A stretch of 64,000 nt of DNA from contig NZ_RQHT01000012.1 of assembly GCF_004770905.1 (NCBI RefSeq), positions 558,001 through 622,000 on the forward strand. Reading direction: 5' to 3'. The notes below the pieces were generated by a model. The model was not told the origin of the DNA and made no database searches. It saw only the letters and a list, made by a program, of their open reading frames with translations. This document shows, piece by piece, positions 9,451-17,481 of the stretch; within the stretch, counting starts at the first letter, position 1; the number at the start of each line of letters is the position of its first letter. The stretch is from Leptospira bandrabouensis (GTDB taxonomy: Bacteria; Spirochaetota; Leptospiria; Leptospirales; Leptospiraceae). Position numbers and translations under genes: made by a program.

Positions 9451-12408
9451 TTAATCGGTTAAGTCGGTCGATGTTCCATCCAGTGGACGTTTTCTAAACC
9501 TATACAATCTGACTCTTGTAGCTTGAGCAGATGCGGAATCCCCAAAACTAAAATTAGTTAAGTTAACAGAAAAGTATACAGACTGATCGTAGAAAGTCAA
9601 TTGGTTGTTCATTGTAAGACCACCAGGCAACGCCCGTAAATTCATACTATAACCCAAACGGTATTCCCAGTTGTGTAGGTCTAGTTTTAGGGTCATCATA
9701 AACCGATTGATATTAAATACTGTTTTTTGCCTTTCATTTTGGCCTTTCGCGCCAGTACCCGATGCCAAATCTTCCCAAATCGTTGTTTGGTCGTAATTGG
9801 TGCCTGTTTGGGATGTATACAATTCGGGACTAGTATTCATTGCATAAAATTGGCCTTGAGCAAGGGCTGTAAGCCGCCAAGGTTCTGTTACACGAGAGTC
9901 TAACTCTAGTTCGACTCCCGAATATCTTGTTACTTTGACATCGGTTTTAAAGAAAAATCTGTAACTATCTAAAAAACTATCCTTATAAACATGATACCAG
10001 GTAGATCCAACTTCTAAACTTCTAAAAGCACGAATGATTGGCCAAGAGAACCCACCCATTTTATAGGAAAGTGTAAGGTTATTTGATAAAGACCTGTTTT
10101 GAGGAGTGTGGTGAACGTAATCATTGTTGATAAATATACCGGAATAAAAATTTCTTTTTCTTTCTAAAAGACTGGGCCTACGTGTTGTAAACCCATCCAC
10201 AAAGTCAAAAAAACCACCCACTCTAACGACTGTATAATACCAACGTTGCATATTGGTAAGACCTGGATTATATGAACTTGAAAATTGACGTAAATCTCTT
10301 ATGGTTCTAACAGAAACATCCCAATCATTGAGTGCATAACTTTCTAAAGAAACTTCCGCTTCATGTTGGCGTAAATTTCCAAGAATCGGATCCTTTGCTT
10401 CTGCTTTGTCCGCATCCAAACGTCTGTAGGTAGTTGATACGAAAATTTCAGGAATACCCATGCGAACCGTATGAGATTGCCTTACATATTGATAGGATTG
10501 TTGTTTTAAAAGTGTTGCGTATGCTTTGTTAATATCGCGGTCGGGACTATTCAAATCATTCCCCGATCCAGGAAATTCCACAGTTTGTTTGGTCGCACCC
10601 ATATAAACAGAAGGTGTAAAGGACATATAAGCACCCATCGTTATGGGAGACCGAATTCCTGTTTCACCGATTACGTTTGTCTGTGATCGTAAAACAAAGT
10701 CATTGTATTGACTTCTTGGATCTACAACACCAGTGGTTGGGTTAGTTCTTTGTTGTGGAGGCCCGTAAATTCGATTGATATTGGTTTGAAAAAACAAATC
10801 CCAATAAATTGGACTACTCGTTCCTGGAACCAAACCAATATTACTAGAATTTCTAATCGTCACAGCAGGCAGAGTGTCTTGTGCAGCAAAATATTGATTG
10901 GCTTGGATTTGGTAAACGAGAGTTCTACTCATCGCAATTCCAACACTCAAATCTCCCCGGTTTTCCGTGTAATTTAAGTTCCAATTTAATAAGTTTCGGA
11001 TAAGGCCAAAACGAACATCTCTATAAGAGTATAATGATTGGAGTGAATTGGAAGGTTGGTACCGGTTTCCAAATTCGTAATCAAATTGACGATTGCTATA
11101 ATTTTCGTATTGTACTTGAACGTTTCTTGTGTAATCACGCGCGAAGTCGTTAAATTTAGCATTTAATCGTAAGTCTGTTTTCCACCAAGGGTCGTAGTTA
11201 ACGCCTGTATTGCGATAAGGTAAACCTGTATTTGGAAACATTTCCCCGCGGTCTACGTTATTTGTGACGGCTACATTTCCAATTCCGCCATTACGAAATC
11301 TGTCCTCATAGACTGGTGTGATGGAATTATTTTTATAATTTGCATAACCAAGATTGATATTGTAATTTAAAATGGGAGATAATTTCCACATCTCTAACTG
11401 AGCGGCTTGTCCCGTTTTTTCATACATGTCAAAACGAAACTTATACCCATTTGCAAGGAAAATACTATTTGGATAGGAATCGGACCATTGGTAAGAGTTT
11501 TGCCAAAACCAACCTTGTGTATTGTTTTTACCAACTTGTGTGGTGACTCCGTTTCCTGATTCGGAATTGTATAACACAGGAAGCCAGAACATGGTTGTCC
11601 CACCTACCTTATATGAAACGCGGTAAGCAACAACGGACTTATCATCATGAATAATAATCTTTTTTGCTTGGAAAGACTCATGTGGAAGTTCCGCATTACA
11701 AGCGGTAAAGTAACCCATCTCCAATAGGTAACGCTTTTCATCCAAACGTTTGATTTTTTGTCCTATGAAGTAGGATGGAAACATACTTAATTTAGAATTA
11801 TAAACAACACCTTGGTTGATTTTTAAGTCGTAGATCATTCGGTCGCCGTTTACTTTTGCGGTTCCGTCTTTGTATTCTACTCCACCTTCTGCATAGATTT
11901 CTTGGCGACTGGCATCGATAGACACAGAGTCCGCAACTAGTTCTCCAGAACGAATTTTTAACCTAACTTTTCCACGAAGTACAAGAACCCCACCTTTTGT
12001 TTTATCGATGTTTAAAAGTTGTCCTTCTGCTGCATTTTGGATTTGGATCGGTGGACCTTTTTTTGTTTGAGTACTAAGAAGAGCTTCAGGAGTTAACGCC
12101 TGTTCTTCTTCAGGAACAAGGGCTTCTCTCAGTCTCTCTCTTTTGGTATATATTGTTCCCGATGGATTGAGTCCGAGGTTACGAAGATTGTCCTCTACTT
12201 CTCTGTCAGTCATTGAATCCACAGATTTTCTGACGAGCCCACGTTGTACTTGCGCTGTGGTTTGTTTTCTTTCTTCTTCTTGGGTGTTTTTTGGGGCACC
12301 AGACTGGTCTGGAAATATAAGTTTTAGGTTATTGATGTCCTGCGCCAGAATTTCCATTCCGAAGAGAAAACCATAAAATAATATAAGAAAACGAATGGAT
12401 TTTTGCAC
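9451..12408 (-). CDS. lptD: LPS-assembly outer-membrane protein LptD (OstA)
   Basis: Large 985-residue outer-membrane protein expected to insert lipopolysaccharide into the outer leaflet with LptE. It starts at a GTG with an exported signal (hydrophobic residues ~7-20, ILAQD cleavage region). An OstA/LptA-like beta-jellyroll starts near residue 125 (GQLLNIDKTKG through AEGGVEYKDGTAKVNG). The remaining ~700 residues are rich in alternating aromatic strands typical of a large beta-barrel. A segment at about residues 66-97, between signal and jellyroll, looks like a SAP/HeH-type helix-extended-helix. It is the first gene of the reverse-strand run to 3780. Confidence 0.9.
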   Translation of the reverse strand: MQKSIRFLILFYGFLFGMEILAQDINNLKLIFPDQSGAPKNTQEEERKQTTAQVQRGLVRKSVDSMTDREVEDNLRNLGLNPSGTIYTKRERLREALVPEEEQALTPEALLSTQTKKGPPIQIQNAAEGQLLNIDKTKGGVLVLRGKVRLKIRSGELVADSVSIDASRQEIYAEGGVEYKDGTAKVNGDRMIYDLKINQGVVYNSKLSMFPSYFIGQKIKRLDEKRYLLEMGYFTACNAELPHESFQAKKIIIHDDKSVVAYRVSYKVGGTTMFWLPVLYNSESGNGVTTQVGKNNTQGWFWQNSYQWSDSYPNSIFLANGYKFRFDMYEKTGQAAQLEMWKLSPILNYNINLGYANYKNNSITPVYEDRFRNGGIGNVAVTNNVDRGEMFPNTGLPYRNTGVNYDPWWKTDLRLNAKFNDFARDYTRNVQVQYENYSNRQFDYEFGNRYQPSNSLQSLYSYRDVRFGLIRNLLNWNLNYTENRGDLSVGIAMSRTLVYQIQANQYFAAQDTLPAVTIRNSSNIGLVPGTSSPIYWDLFFQTNINRIYGPPQQRTNPTTGVVDPRSQYNDFVLRSQTNVIGETGIRSPITMGAYMSFTPSVYMGATKQTVEFPGSGNDLNSPDRDINKAYATLLKQQSYQYVRQSHTVRMGIPEIFVSTTYRRLDADKAEAKDPILGNLRQHEAEVSLESYALNDWDVSVRTIRDLRQFSSSYNPGLTNMQRWYYTVVRVGGFFDFVDGFTTRRPSLLERKRNFYSGIFINNDYVHHTPQNRSLSNNLTLSYKMGGFSWPIIRAFRSLEVGSTWYHVYKDSFLDSYRFFFKTDVKVTRYSGVELELDSRVTEPWRLTALAQGQFYAMNTSPELYTSQTGTNYDQTTIWEDLASGTGAKGQNERQKTVFNINRFMMTLKLDLHNWEYRLGYSMNLRALPGGLTMNNQLTFYDQSVYFSVNLTNFSFGDSASAQATRVRLYRFRKRPLDGTSTDLTD

Positions 12409-12570
12409 AGTGGGCTTCGAAAGTATAGAACGACAGTTTTACACCTGTCGAAAAAATCAATGGAAAACCAGGCAGAATTTCCCTTGGGATTCCTGTATTT
12501 TACCGGAAAAAGAGGTTGCATAAGGATTCGTGTAATGGACATAATCAAATCGCTCCATCCTTGGGCATCC

Positions 12571-12575
12571 GGGAG
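12571..12575 (+). promoter_or_regulatory. Shine-Dalgarno that decides the start at 12582
   Basis: GGGAG lies 6 nt before the ATG at 12582. An in-frame TTG at 12516 could extend the protein by 22 residues and has AGAGG just upstream. The ATG with its well-spaced site, and the lack of protein-like features in the extension, favour 12582. Confidence 0.6.
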
Positions 12576-12581
12576 TTTTCA

Positions 12582-12932
12582 ATGGCAAAAACCTACTCTG
12601 GAGAACGTATCCCTGGTACTTTGCGGTACAATCTCAAAGTGAGAGAGGGAAACACCGAGCTCTGTTTTGTGATTCCTGAACCGGCAATCCAAATTCCCAC
12701 GGAAGGTTTCGGACCAGATGAGAGCGCAAATCGCTTAGCCCTTGCAGTCCTTTTAGATTGCACCAAAAACCCTCAATTGTCTTTTTTATATTATAAGGAT
12801 TTTAACTTTTTTCTGGCGGGTTTATTTTTAGAAGACAATTGGATGTTACATTCCAGTAGGATTGAATTATTCTTTAAATTATTAGAAGAAACTCCCGAGT
12901 TATCAAAAACTTTAGTATCAGGAAAGCGTTAA
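12582..12932 (+). CDS. Small conserved protein resembling DUF6166
   Basis: 116-residue soluble protein starting at an ATG with a good ribosome-binding site. It begins AKTYSGERIPGTLRYNL. The C-terminal half has GFGPDESANRLALAVLLDC, then a YYKDFNFFLAGL segment and NWMLHSSRIELFF. This layout resembles the DUF6166 pattern (glycine-rich turn, LALALL helix, YQDFK-like motif, final helix), judged from memory of the family and not by search. Function is unknown. It is transcribed away from lptD and convergent with the hybrid kinase gene, with which it leaves only 6 nt. No signal peptide or membrane segment is seen. Confidence 0.75.
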   Translation: MAKTYSGERIPGTLRYNLKVREGNTELCFVIPEPAIQIPTEGFGPDESANRLALAVLLDCTKNPQLSFLYYKDFNFFLAGLFLEDNWMLHSSRIELFFKLLEETPELSKTLVSGKR

Positions 12933-12938
12933 CATCTG

Positions 12939-14030
12939 TTAAAGCGGCTTGATGATGGGAAGGGTAAAAAACCAGGAAGATGCTTCTTCGTCCCTGTACA
13001 TTTTACCCTTATGTTCTGTCACAATGCTCTTTGTAACTTCTAAAGAATTCATTTGAGAAATTCCCTTCATTAAATCCTCTTCCCCATTGTCTTTAATTTG
13101 AACGAGAATATGACTCGAACCATCTTCTTCCATTTGTTTCAATGTGATGGTAATTTTTCTACCGATGGAATCTTCCCTTGTATTGACTCGTATTCTCGCA
13201 TCTTGCATGAGATTCAGGAGGACTTGTTTGATTTTTTGTGGTTGGCAATAAGCAAGAGGAACATCCCCCAACTCCATTTCGCACTGGATACCTTCTTTCA
13301 AAAAATATTGGTGAAGGAAGGAACGAGTATCGTTTAAAATAGTTCCTAAATTGGAATAATTCCACTGTGAGGAAGTGGATTGGGAATAGGAAACTAGGTT
13401 TTTGATAATTTTTGCAATTCTTTCCGACTCTTCTGCAATTTTACTTGCCTTTTCTCCTAAAGAAGGCTGATTCAATTTTTTAGCTTCCAATGAAATTAAA
13501 TCAGCTAAATTGATGATTGATGTGAGGGGATTGTTGATTTCGTGGGAAATTCCCGAGGCAACAAGGGCTATGGTTTCCCATTTTTGATTTTCTGCAAGTC
13601 TACTTTCCACATTACGAATGTGTTTTTGCACTTGTGATTTATAAATTGCCATTTCCACAGAAATATACAAATCACGGCTGTTAAATGGTTTGATTAAATA
13701 TCCAAATGGCTCCGTCGTTTTTGCGCGGTTGATGGTTGCCTCATCAGAATAGGCAGTCAGGTAAATGACAGGAATTTCTTTTGTTTTTTTTATGATTGCC
13801 GCAATTTCAATCCCATCCATTGGACCATTGAGCATAATATCCATTAAAACAAGATCAAAGTGTTCATTTTCAATATGTTCGATGGCATCATTGGCATCAG
13901 AAACATAAGTGGCATTGTATCCATATTGTTTCAATGTGGAACAGATATTAATGGCAATGATTCGTTCATCCTCAACAACGAGGATTCTTTTAACATCTGT
14001 TCCTTTATCTGTACCCACAACTGCTGTCAT
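12939..14030 (-). CDS. Response regulator-histidine kinase hybrid with degenerate ATPase domain
   Basis: 363 residues. A receiver domain (about 14-130) is intact, with acidic VVEDE, phospho-acceptor Asp64 in LVLMDIM and Lys114 in YLIKPF. It is followed by a HisKA-type dimerisation domain with His163 in SGISHEINNPLTS. The C-terminal HATPase region is abnormal. The N box reads LLNLMQDARIRV where NLxxNAxxA is usual, the G1 box is DNGEED with no following glycine, and the ATP lid with the GxGLG motif is missing, leaving a short run to FFTLPI. It has no membrane or sensor domain, so it is cytoplasmic. It may be a phosphotransfer or phosphatase protein rather than an autokinase; that is inference. 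Confidence 0.88.
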   Translation of the reverse strand: MTAVVGTDKGTDVKRILVVEDERIIAINICSTLKQYGYNATYVSDANDAIEHIENEHFDLVLMDIMLNGPMDGIEIAAIIKKTKEIPVIYLTAYSDEATINRAKTTEPFGYLIKPFNSRDLYISVEMAIYKSQVQKHIRNVESRLAENQKWETIALVASGISHEINNPLTSIINLADLISLEAKKLNQPSLGEKASKIAEESERIAKIIKNLVSYSQSTSSQWNYSNLGTILNDTRSFLHQYFLKEGIQCEMELGDVPLAYCQPQKIKQVLLNLMQDARIRVNTREDSIGRKITITLKQMEEDGSSHILVQIKDNGEEDLMKGISQMNSLEVTKSIVTEHKGKMYRDEEASSWFFTLPIIKPL

Positions 14031-14109
14031 ATTATTTTAAACCGGATTCATCTATCAAATACAATAATAAGAGTTTGTCAACAGAATCAGTACAACAAAT
14101 CTCTGTATT

Positions 14110-16104
14110 GTGGATGAGGATTTAAACAAAGCACAAAAGTCAGTGATTTTATCTCCCGAAGGCCCGATCCTAGTCGTAGCAGGCGCAGGTACTGGGAAAA
14201 CTAACACCCTTGTCAATAAATTGGCATCTCTTGTTCAGAACGGTTTTGAGCCTAGTTCTCTTCTCCTTTTAACGTTCACAAGACGGGCTGCCAAGGAAAT
14301 GTTAAACCGCGCCACAAAAAAACTAGACTCAAGGATGATGTCTGTACAGGGCGGAACTTTTCATTCTTTTTGCCACCAATTCCTTCGGAAGTATTCCCTA
14401 GCTGTTTCCCTCAATTCTAATTTTACTATTTTAGATGAGGATGATGCCACAAGCCTTGTTGGGATGGCCAGAGACCAGGTAGTATCCAAACAATCCAAAG
14501 TCAGGTTCCCTAAAAAAGAAACGCTTACTGAGATTTTTTCTATGTGTTTTAACTTACAAATATCCTTAGAAAAGGTACTTCAAAAAGAATATCCAATGTT
14601 TCTCGGTTTAACAAAGGAAATTCAAGAAATTAAATCAAAATTTGCAGAACTAAAACTTAAACATAACTCACTTGATTTTGACGATTTATTAGATTTCACA
14701 AGAAAGATTTTAATGGAAGAAGAATCAATCCGTGAACGCGTAGGAACCCAATATAAATATATATTAGTAGACGAATACCAAGATACCAATCGAATCCAGG
14801 CACATATTGCTTGTTTGTTGGCAAGTAAACACCAGAATATCATTGTCGTTGGAGATGATGCACAATGTATCTACGGATTTCGAGGAGCAAACATTAAAAA
14901 TATGTTGGATTTTCCAAAAATATTTCCGAACACAAAAACAATTCATTTAACAGAGAATTACCGAAGTCACCAACCTATTTTGGATTTGGCCAATGCCATT
15001 CTTGATCAAAGTAAAGAAAATTATAAAAAACATTTAATTTCTCATAACCAACATCCTTCGGAAAAACCAAAACACATAAAATTTGAATCTGCGGAAGACG
15101 AAGCAGAATGGATATCCGATAAAATATTGGAAATGTATGAAGAAAATGTTCCACTTTCTGAGATCGCTGTTTTATTTAGAGCAGGATATATTTCGAACCT
15201 TTTAGAAGTGAAATTAAGTGCAAAACAAATTCCATTTCGAAAGTTTGGTGGGAAACGTTTTTTAGATTTAGCACATGTTAGAGATTTACTCGCATACCTT
15301 CGTATCATAGATAATCCAAAAGATATTCTCTCTTGGAATCGAGTGTTACTATTGGAAAAGAATATTGGTAAAAAATATGCGCAAATCCTGTATTTGAATC
15401 TGGAAAATCAAAATTTTTCCTGGCAAGAGATTGAATCTTCTTCCTCTTTTTATTTGGGTATTTCAGATGGAGCAAAGACCTCCTTTCAGAATCTGATTTG
15501 TTTGGTTCAATCACTTTCCAGTAACCCAGAAAATAGTATGGTGGTCGTGGAAAAAGTTTTATCACACTACTTACCTATTTTAGAAACGGAGTATGATGAC
15601 TTTGAAAAAAGAAAACAGGACTTAGAGTCTTTAAAAATTTTAACAAAATCAACTCCTAATCTTTCCGATTATTTGGCCAACCTAACTCTAGATCCAACAG
15701 AAAAAAAAGATACAAACCCTATCGAATCAAAAGAAGATGATTACTTAACGTTATCAACAATTCACTCTTCCAAAGGATTAGAGTGGAAGTTTGTTTTTAT
15801 AATGCAAGTTGTGGAAGGAAGTTTACCTAGCGCAAGAGTCAAAACAATCCAGGAACTAGAAGAAGAAAGACGATTGTTTTATGTTGCCATTACTCGTGCC
15901 AAACAGGGATTATTTTTAACATCACCGGTGTTTTCTGATAAAAACCGATTAACTGTCATCAGTCGCTTCCTTACCGATTTACCAAACCTTGGTGAATTGG
16001 TAGAAGATTTTGCCCCAGAAATCACTGCGAAACCCATTGAGGAAACAAAACCAAATTTGGAAAACGACCGGTTCCAGGATATTCAAAGATACTTTTTGAA
16101 TTGA
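14110..16104 (+). CDS. UvrD/Rep/PcrA-type SF1A DNA helicase
   Basis: 664-residue ATP-dependent 3'-5' helicase. All superfamily 1A motifs are present in order: Walker A GAGTGKT (residues 25-31), TFTRRAAKEM (Ia), VDEYQDT (II), GDDAQCIYGFRG (III), LTENYRS (IV), TIHSSKGLEWKFVF (V) and ERRLFYVAITRAK (VI). Length is close to Rep or PcrA, with no nuclease domain, so it is a monofunctional helicase in repair or replication restart rather than AddA/RecB. The only reasonable start is the GTG at 14110, which lacks a clear ribosome-binding site. It is divergent from the hybrid kinase across 79 nt. Family certain; Rep versus PcrA/UvrD role uncertain. Confidence 0.93.
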   Translation: MDEDLNKAQKSVILSPEGPILVVAGAGTGKTNTLVNKLASLVQNGFEPSSLLLLTFTRRAAKEMLNRATKKLDSRMMSVQGGTFHSFCHQFLRKYSLAVSLNSNFTILDEDDATSLVGMARDQVVSKQSKVRFPKKETLTEIFSMCFNLQISLEKVLQKEYPMFLGLTKEIQEIKSKFAELKLKHNSLDFDDLLDFTRKILMEEESIRERVGTQYKYILVDEYQDTNRIQAHIACLLASKHQNIIVVGDDAQCIYGFRGANIKNMLDFPKIFPNTKTIHLTENYRSHQPILDLANAILDQSKENYKKHLISHNQHPSEKPKHIKFESAEDEAEWISDKILEMYEENVPLSEIAVLFRAGYISNLLEVKLSAKQIPFRKFGGKRFLDLAHVRDLLAYLRIIDNPKDILSWNRVLLLEKNIGKKYAQILYLNLENQNFSWQEIESSSSFYLGISDGAKTSFQNLICLVQSLSSNPENSMVVVEKVLSHYLPILETEYDDFEKRKQDLESLKILTKSTPNLSDYLANLTLDPTEKKDTNPIESKEDDYLTLSTIHSSKGLEWKFVFIMQVVEGSLPSARVKTIQELEEERRLFYVAITRAKQGLFLTSPVFSDKNRLTVISRFLTDLPNLGELVEDFAPEITAKPIEETKPNLENDRFQDIQRYFLN

Positions 16105-16150
16105 TTTATAAAAAATTACCTTCTAGAATGGGTTTATCTTTGGGGGGAGT

Positions 16151-16696
16151 ATGAAATTATCCTTTTGTAGTTTTGTTTGTGGAGTGGTTCTTTTACTGAC
16201 GTTTGTGGCTTGTGCTTCACAAGATACGAAAGAAGTCTCTGAGACTGGGAGCCAAGATTCAAAATCGAATTCACGAGCAGTTAACTTGGAAGACCCCGAA
16301 AAAGGTGGAAAAAAAATCGGTTGTATTGAAGGAAATTGTGTAAACGGTATTGGTAAATATGTATACGACAATGGGGATATTTACACTGGATCTTTTAAAA
16401 ATGATCTAAGAGAAGGCCCAGGCAGTTTTCTTTATTCCGATGGTGAAAAGTTTAGCGGAACATATATAGAAGATAAAAAACAAGGTCCCGGTGAATACAA
16501 TTTCAAAAATGGGGACAAATATGTAGGTGAGTTTCAAAACGGACAGATCAACGGAAAAGGAACTTATAGTTTTAAAGATGGTAAATCTGTTTCGGGTGAT
16601 TTCACCTCTGATGGCCAAGAAGGAATCGGAGTACTTACCGATGATGGTAAAGCCAGAAATTGCAAAATCGCAGGAAGAAAACTTCTCTGCGAATAG
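16151..16696 (+). CDS. MORN-repeat lipoprotein
   Basis: 181 residues behind a very strong ribosome-binding site (GGGGGGAG just before ATG). The signal peptide ends LLTFVAC, with lipidated Cys21. A Ser/Asp-rich linker (about 22-55) leads to about four MORN repeats, from GIGKYVYDNGDIYTGSF through GEYNFKNGDKYVGEF to GTYSFKDGKSVSGDF. MORN repeats form a beta-hairpin ladder used for protein or lipid contacts. Two Cys residues in GCIEGNCVNG may form a disulphide, and CKIAGRKLLC closes the chain. Role unknown; a surface or periplasmic scaffold is likely. It converges on the M48 protease gene with 8 nt between them. Confidence 0.9.
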   Translation: MKLSFCSFVCGVVLLLTFVACASQDTKEVSETGSQDSKSNSRAVNLEDPEKGGKKIGCIEGNCVNGIGKYVYDNGDIYTGSFKNDLREGPGSFLYSDGEKFSGTYIEDKKQGPGEYNFKNGDKYVGEFQNGQINGKGTYSFKDGKSVSGDFTSDGQEGIGVLTDDGKARNCKIAGRKLLCE

Positions 16697-16704
16697 GTTT
16701 CACC

Positions 16705-17481
16705 TTACAGTTGGCAGTTGGGACGTTTCCCTTCTGCTTTGGCCTTTTCCCATAAAACCATTGCATTTGGCATAGCAGCATTTAAATTTTTCATTCGAGT
16801 GGCATCTGACGGATGTGTTGATAGTAATTCATTGGTTTTACTACCACCTAGGGCACTCATATTTTTCCAAAGTTCTACACTTTGTCTTGGATCGAATCCC
16901 GATTTTGCCATCAGTTCTAATCCAATGATATCAGCCTCCGATTCATGTTCTCTAGAAAAAGGTAATAAAACACCAAATTTGGCACCGAGTCCAAGGGCTC
17001 CTGCTACCGTTGGTTTTCCGAGGCTTTCCAAAATTTTTACTGATCCACCTGCTAATTGGTTTTGGGATACTCTTTCATTTCCATGACGAGCTATCACATG
17101 TCCAATTTCATGTCCAATTACGGCTGCTAGTTGGTCTTTGTTTTTTGCTACAGAAAACATACCTGTATAAACACCAATTTTCCCACCTGGTAATGCAAAA
17201 GCATTAGGAGTATTGTCTCTAAACACAACCACTTCCCAAGATTCCACTCCGGTTGTATCATGAGTGACAGCTAACTCTGCGGATACGATGCAGTTTACAT
17301 ACTGGTTGGCAGTGGCAGCCGTATCGACAGGAGTTTTTGTTTTCATCTCTGAAAAAGCTGCTGTTCCCATTTCGTTCATTTCCGCATCTTTTACTAGGAT
17401 GATTTGTTTTCTTCCCGTAGGTGAGGTGCTACATTGAACTAAAAACGTAAATGTGATAAAGAATACTAAACTTCGAATCAT
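16705..17481 (-). CDS. M48-family zinc metalloprotease, predicted lipoprotein
   Basis: 258 residues. The N terminus ends FLVQC (Cys17), a spirochaetal lipobox, so the enzyme is probably membrane-anchored in the periplasm. The catalytic zinc site HEIGH (residues 124-128, within VIGHEIGHVIARHG) and the downstream third ligand in ESEADIIGLELM define an M48C/LoiP-like peptidase. NAFALPGGKIGVYTG before the zinc site is also characteristic. Such proteases process or degrade envelope proteins in E. coli. Its start overlaps the end of the PAS-GGDEF-EAL gene by 4 nt, an unusual coupling to a c-di-GMP protein. Confidence 0.93.
   Translation of the reverse strand: MIRSLVFFITFTFLVQCSTSPTGRKQIILVKDAEMNEMGTAAFSEMKTKTPVDTAATANQYVNCIVSAELAVTHDTTGVESWEVVVFRDNTPNAFALPGGKIGVYTGMFSVAKNKDQLAAVIGHEIGHVIARHGNERVSQNQLAGGSVKILESLGKPTVAGALGLGAKFGVLLPFSREHESEADIIGLELMAKSGFDPRQSVELWKNMSALGGSKTNELLSTHPSDATRMKNLNAAMPNAMVLWEKAKAEGKRPNCQL

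Noticed and set aside
10708..10977. Forward-strand open frame of 89 codons in lptD
   Set aside because: Antisense shadow of a long, clearly coding reverse-strand gene.
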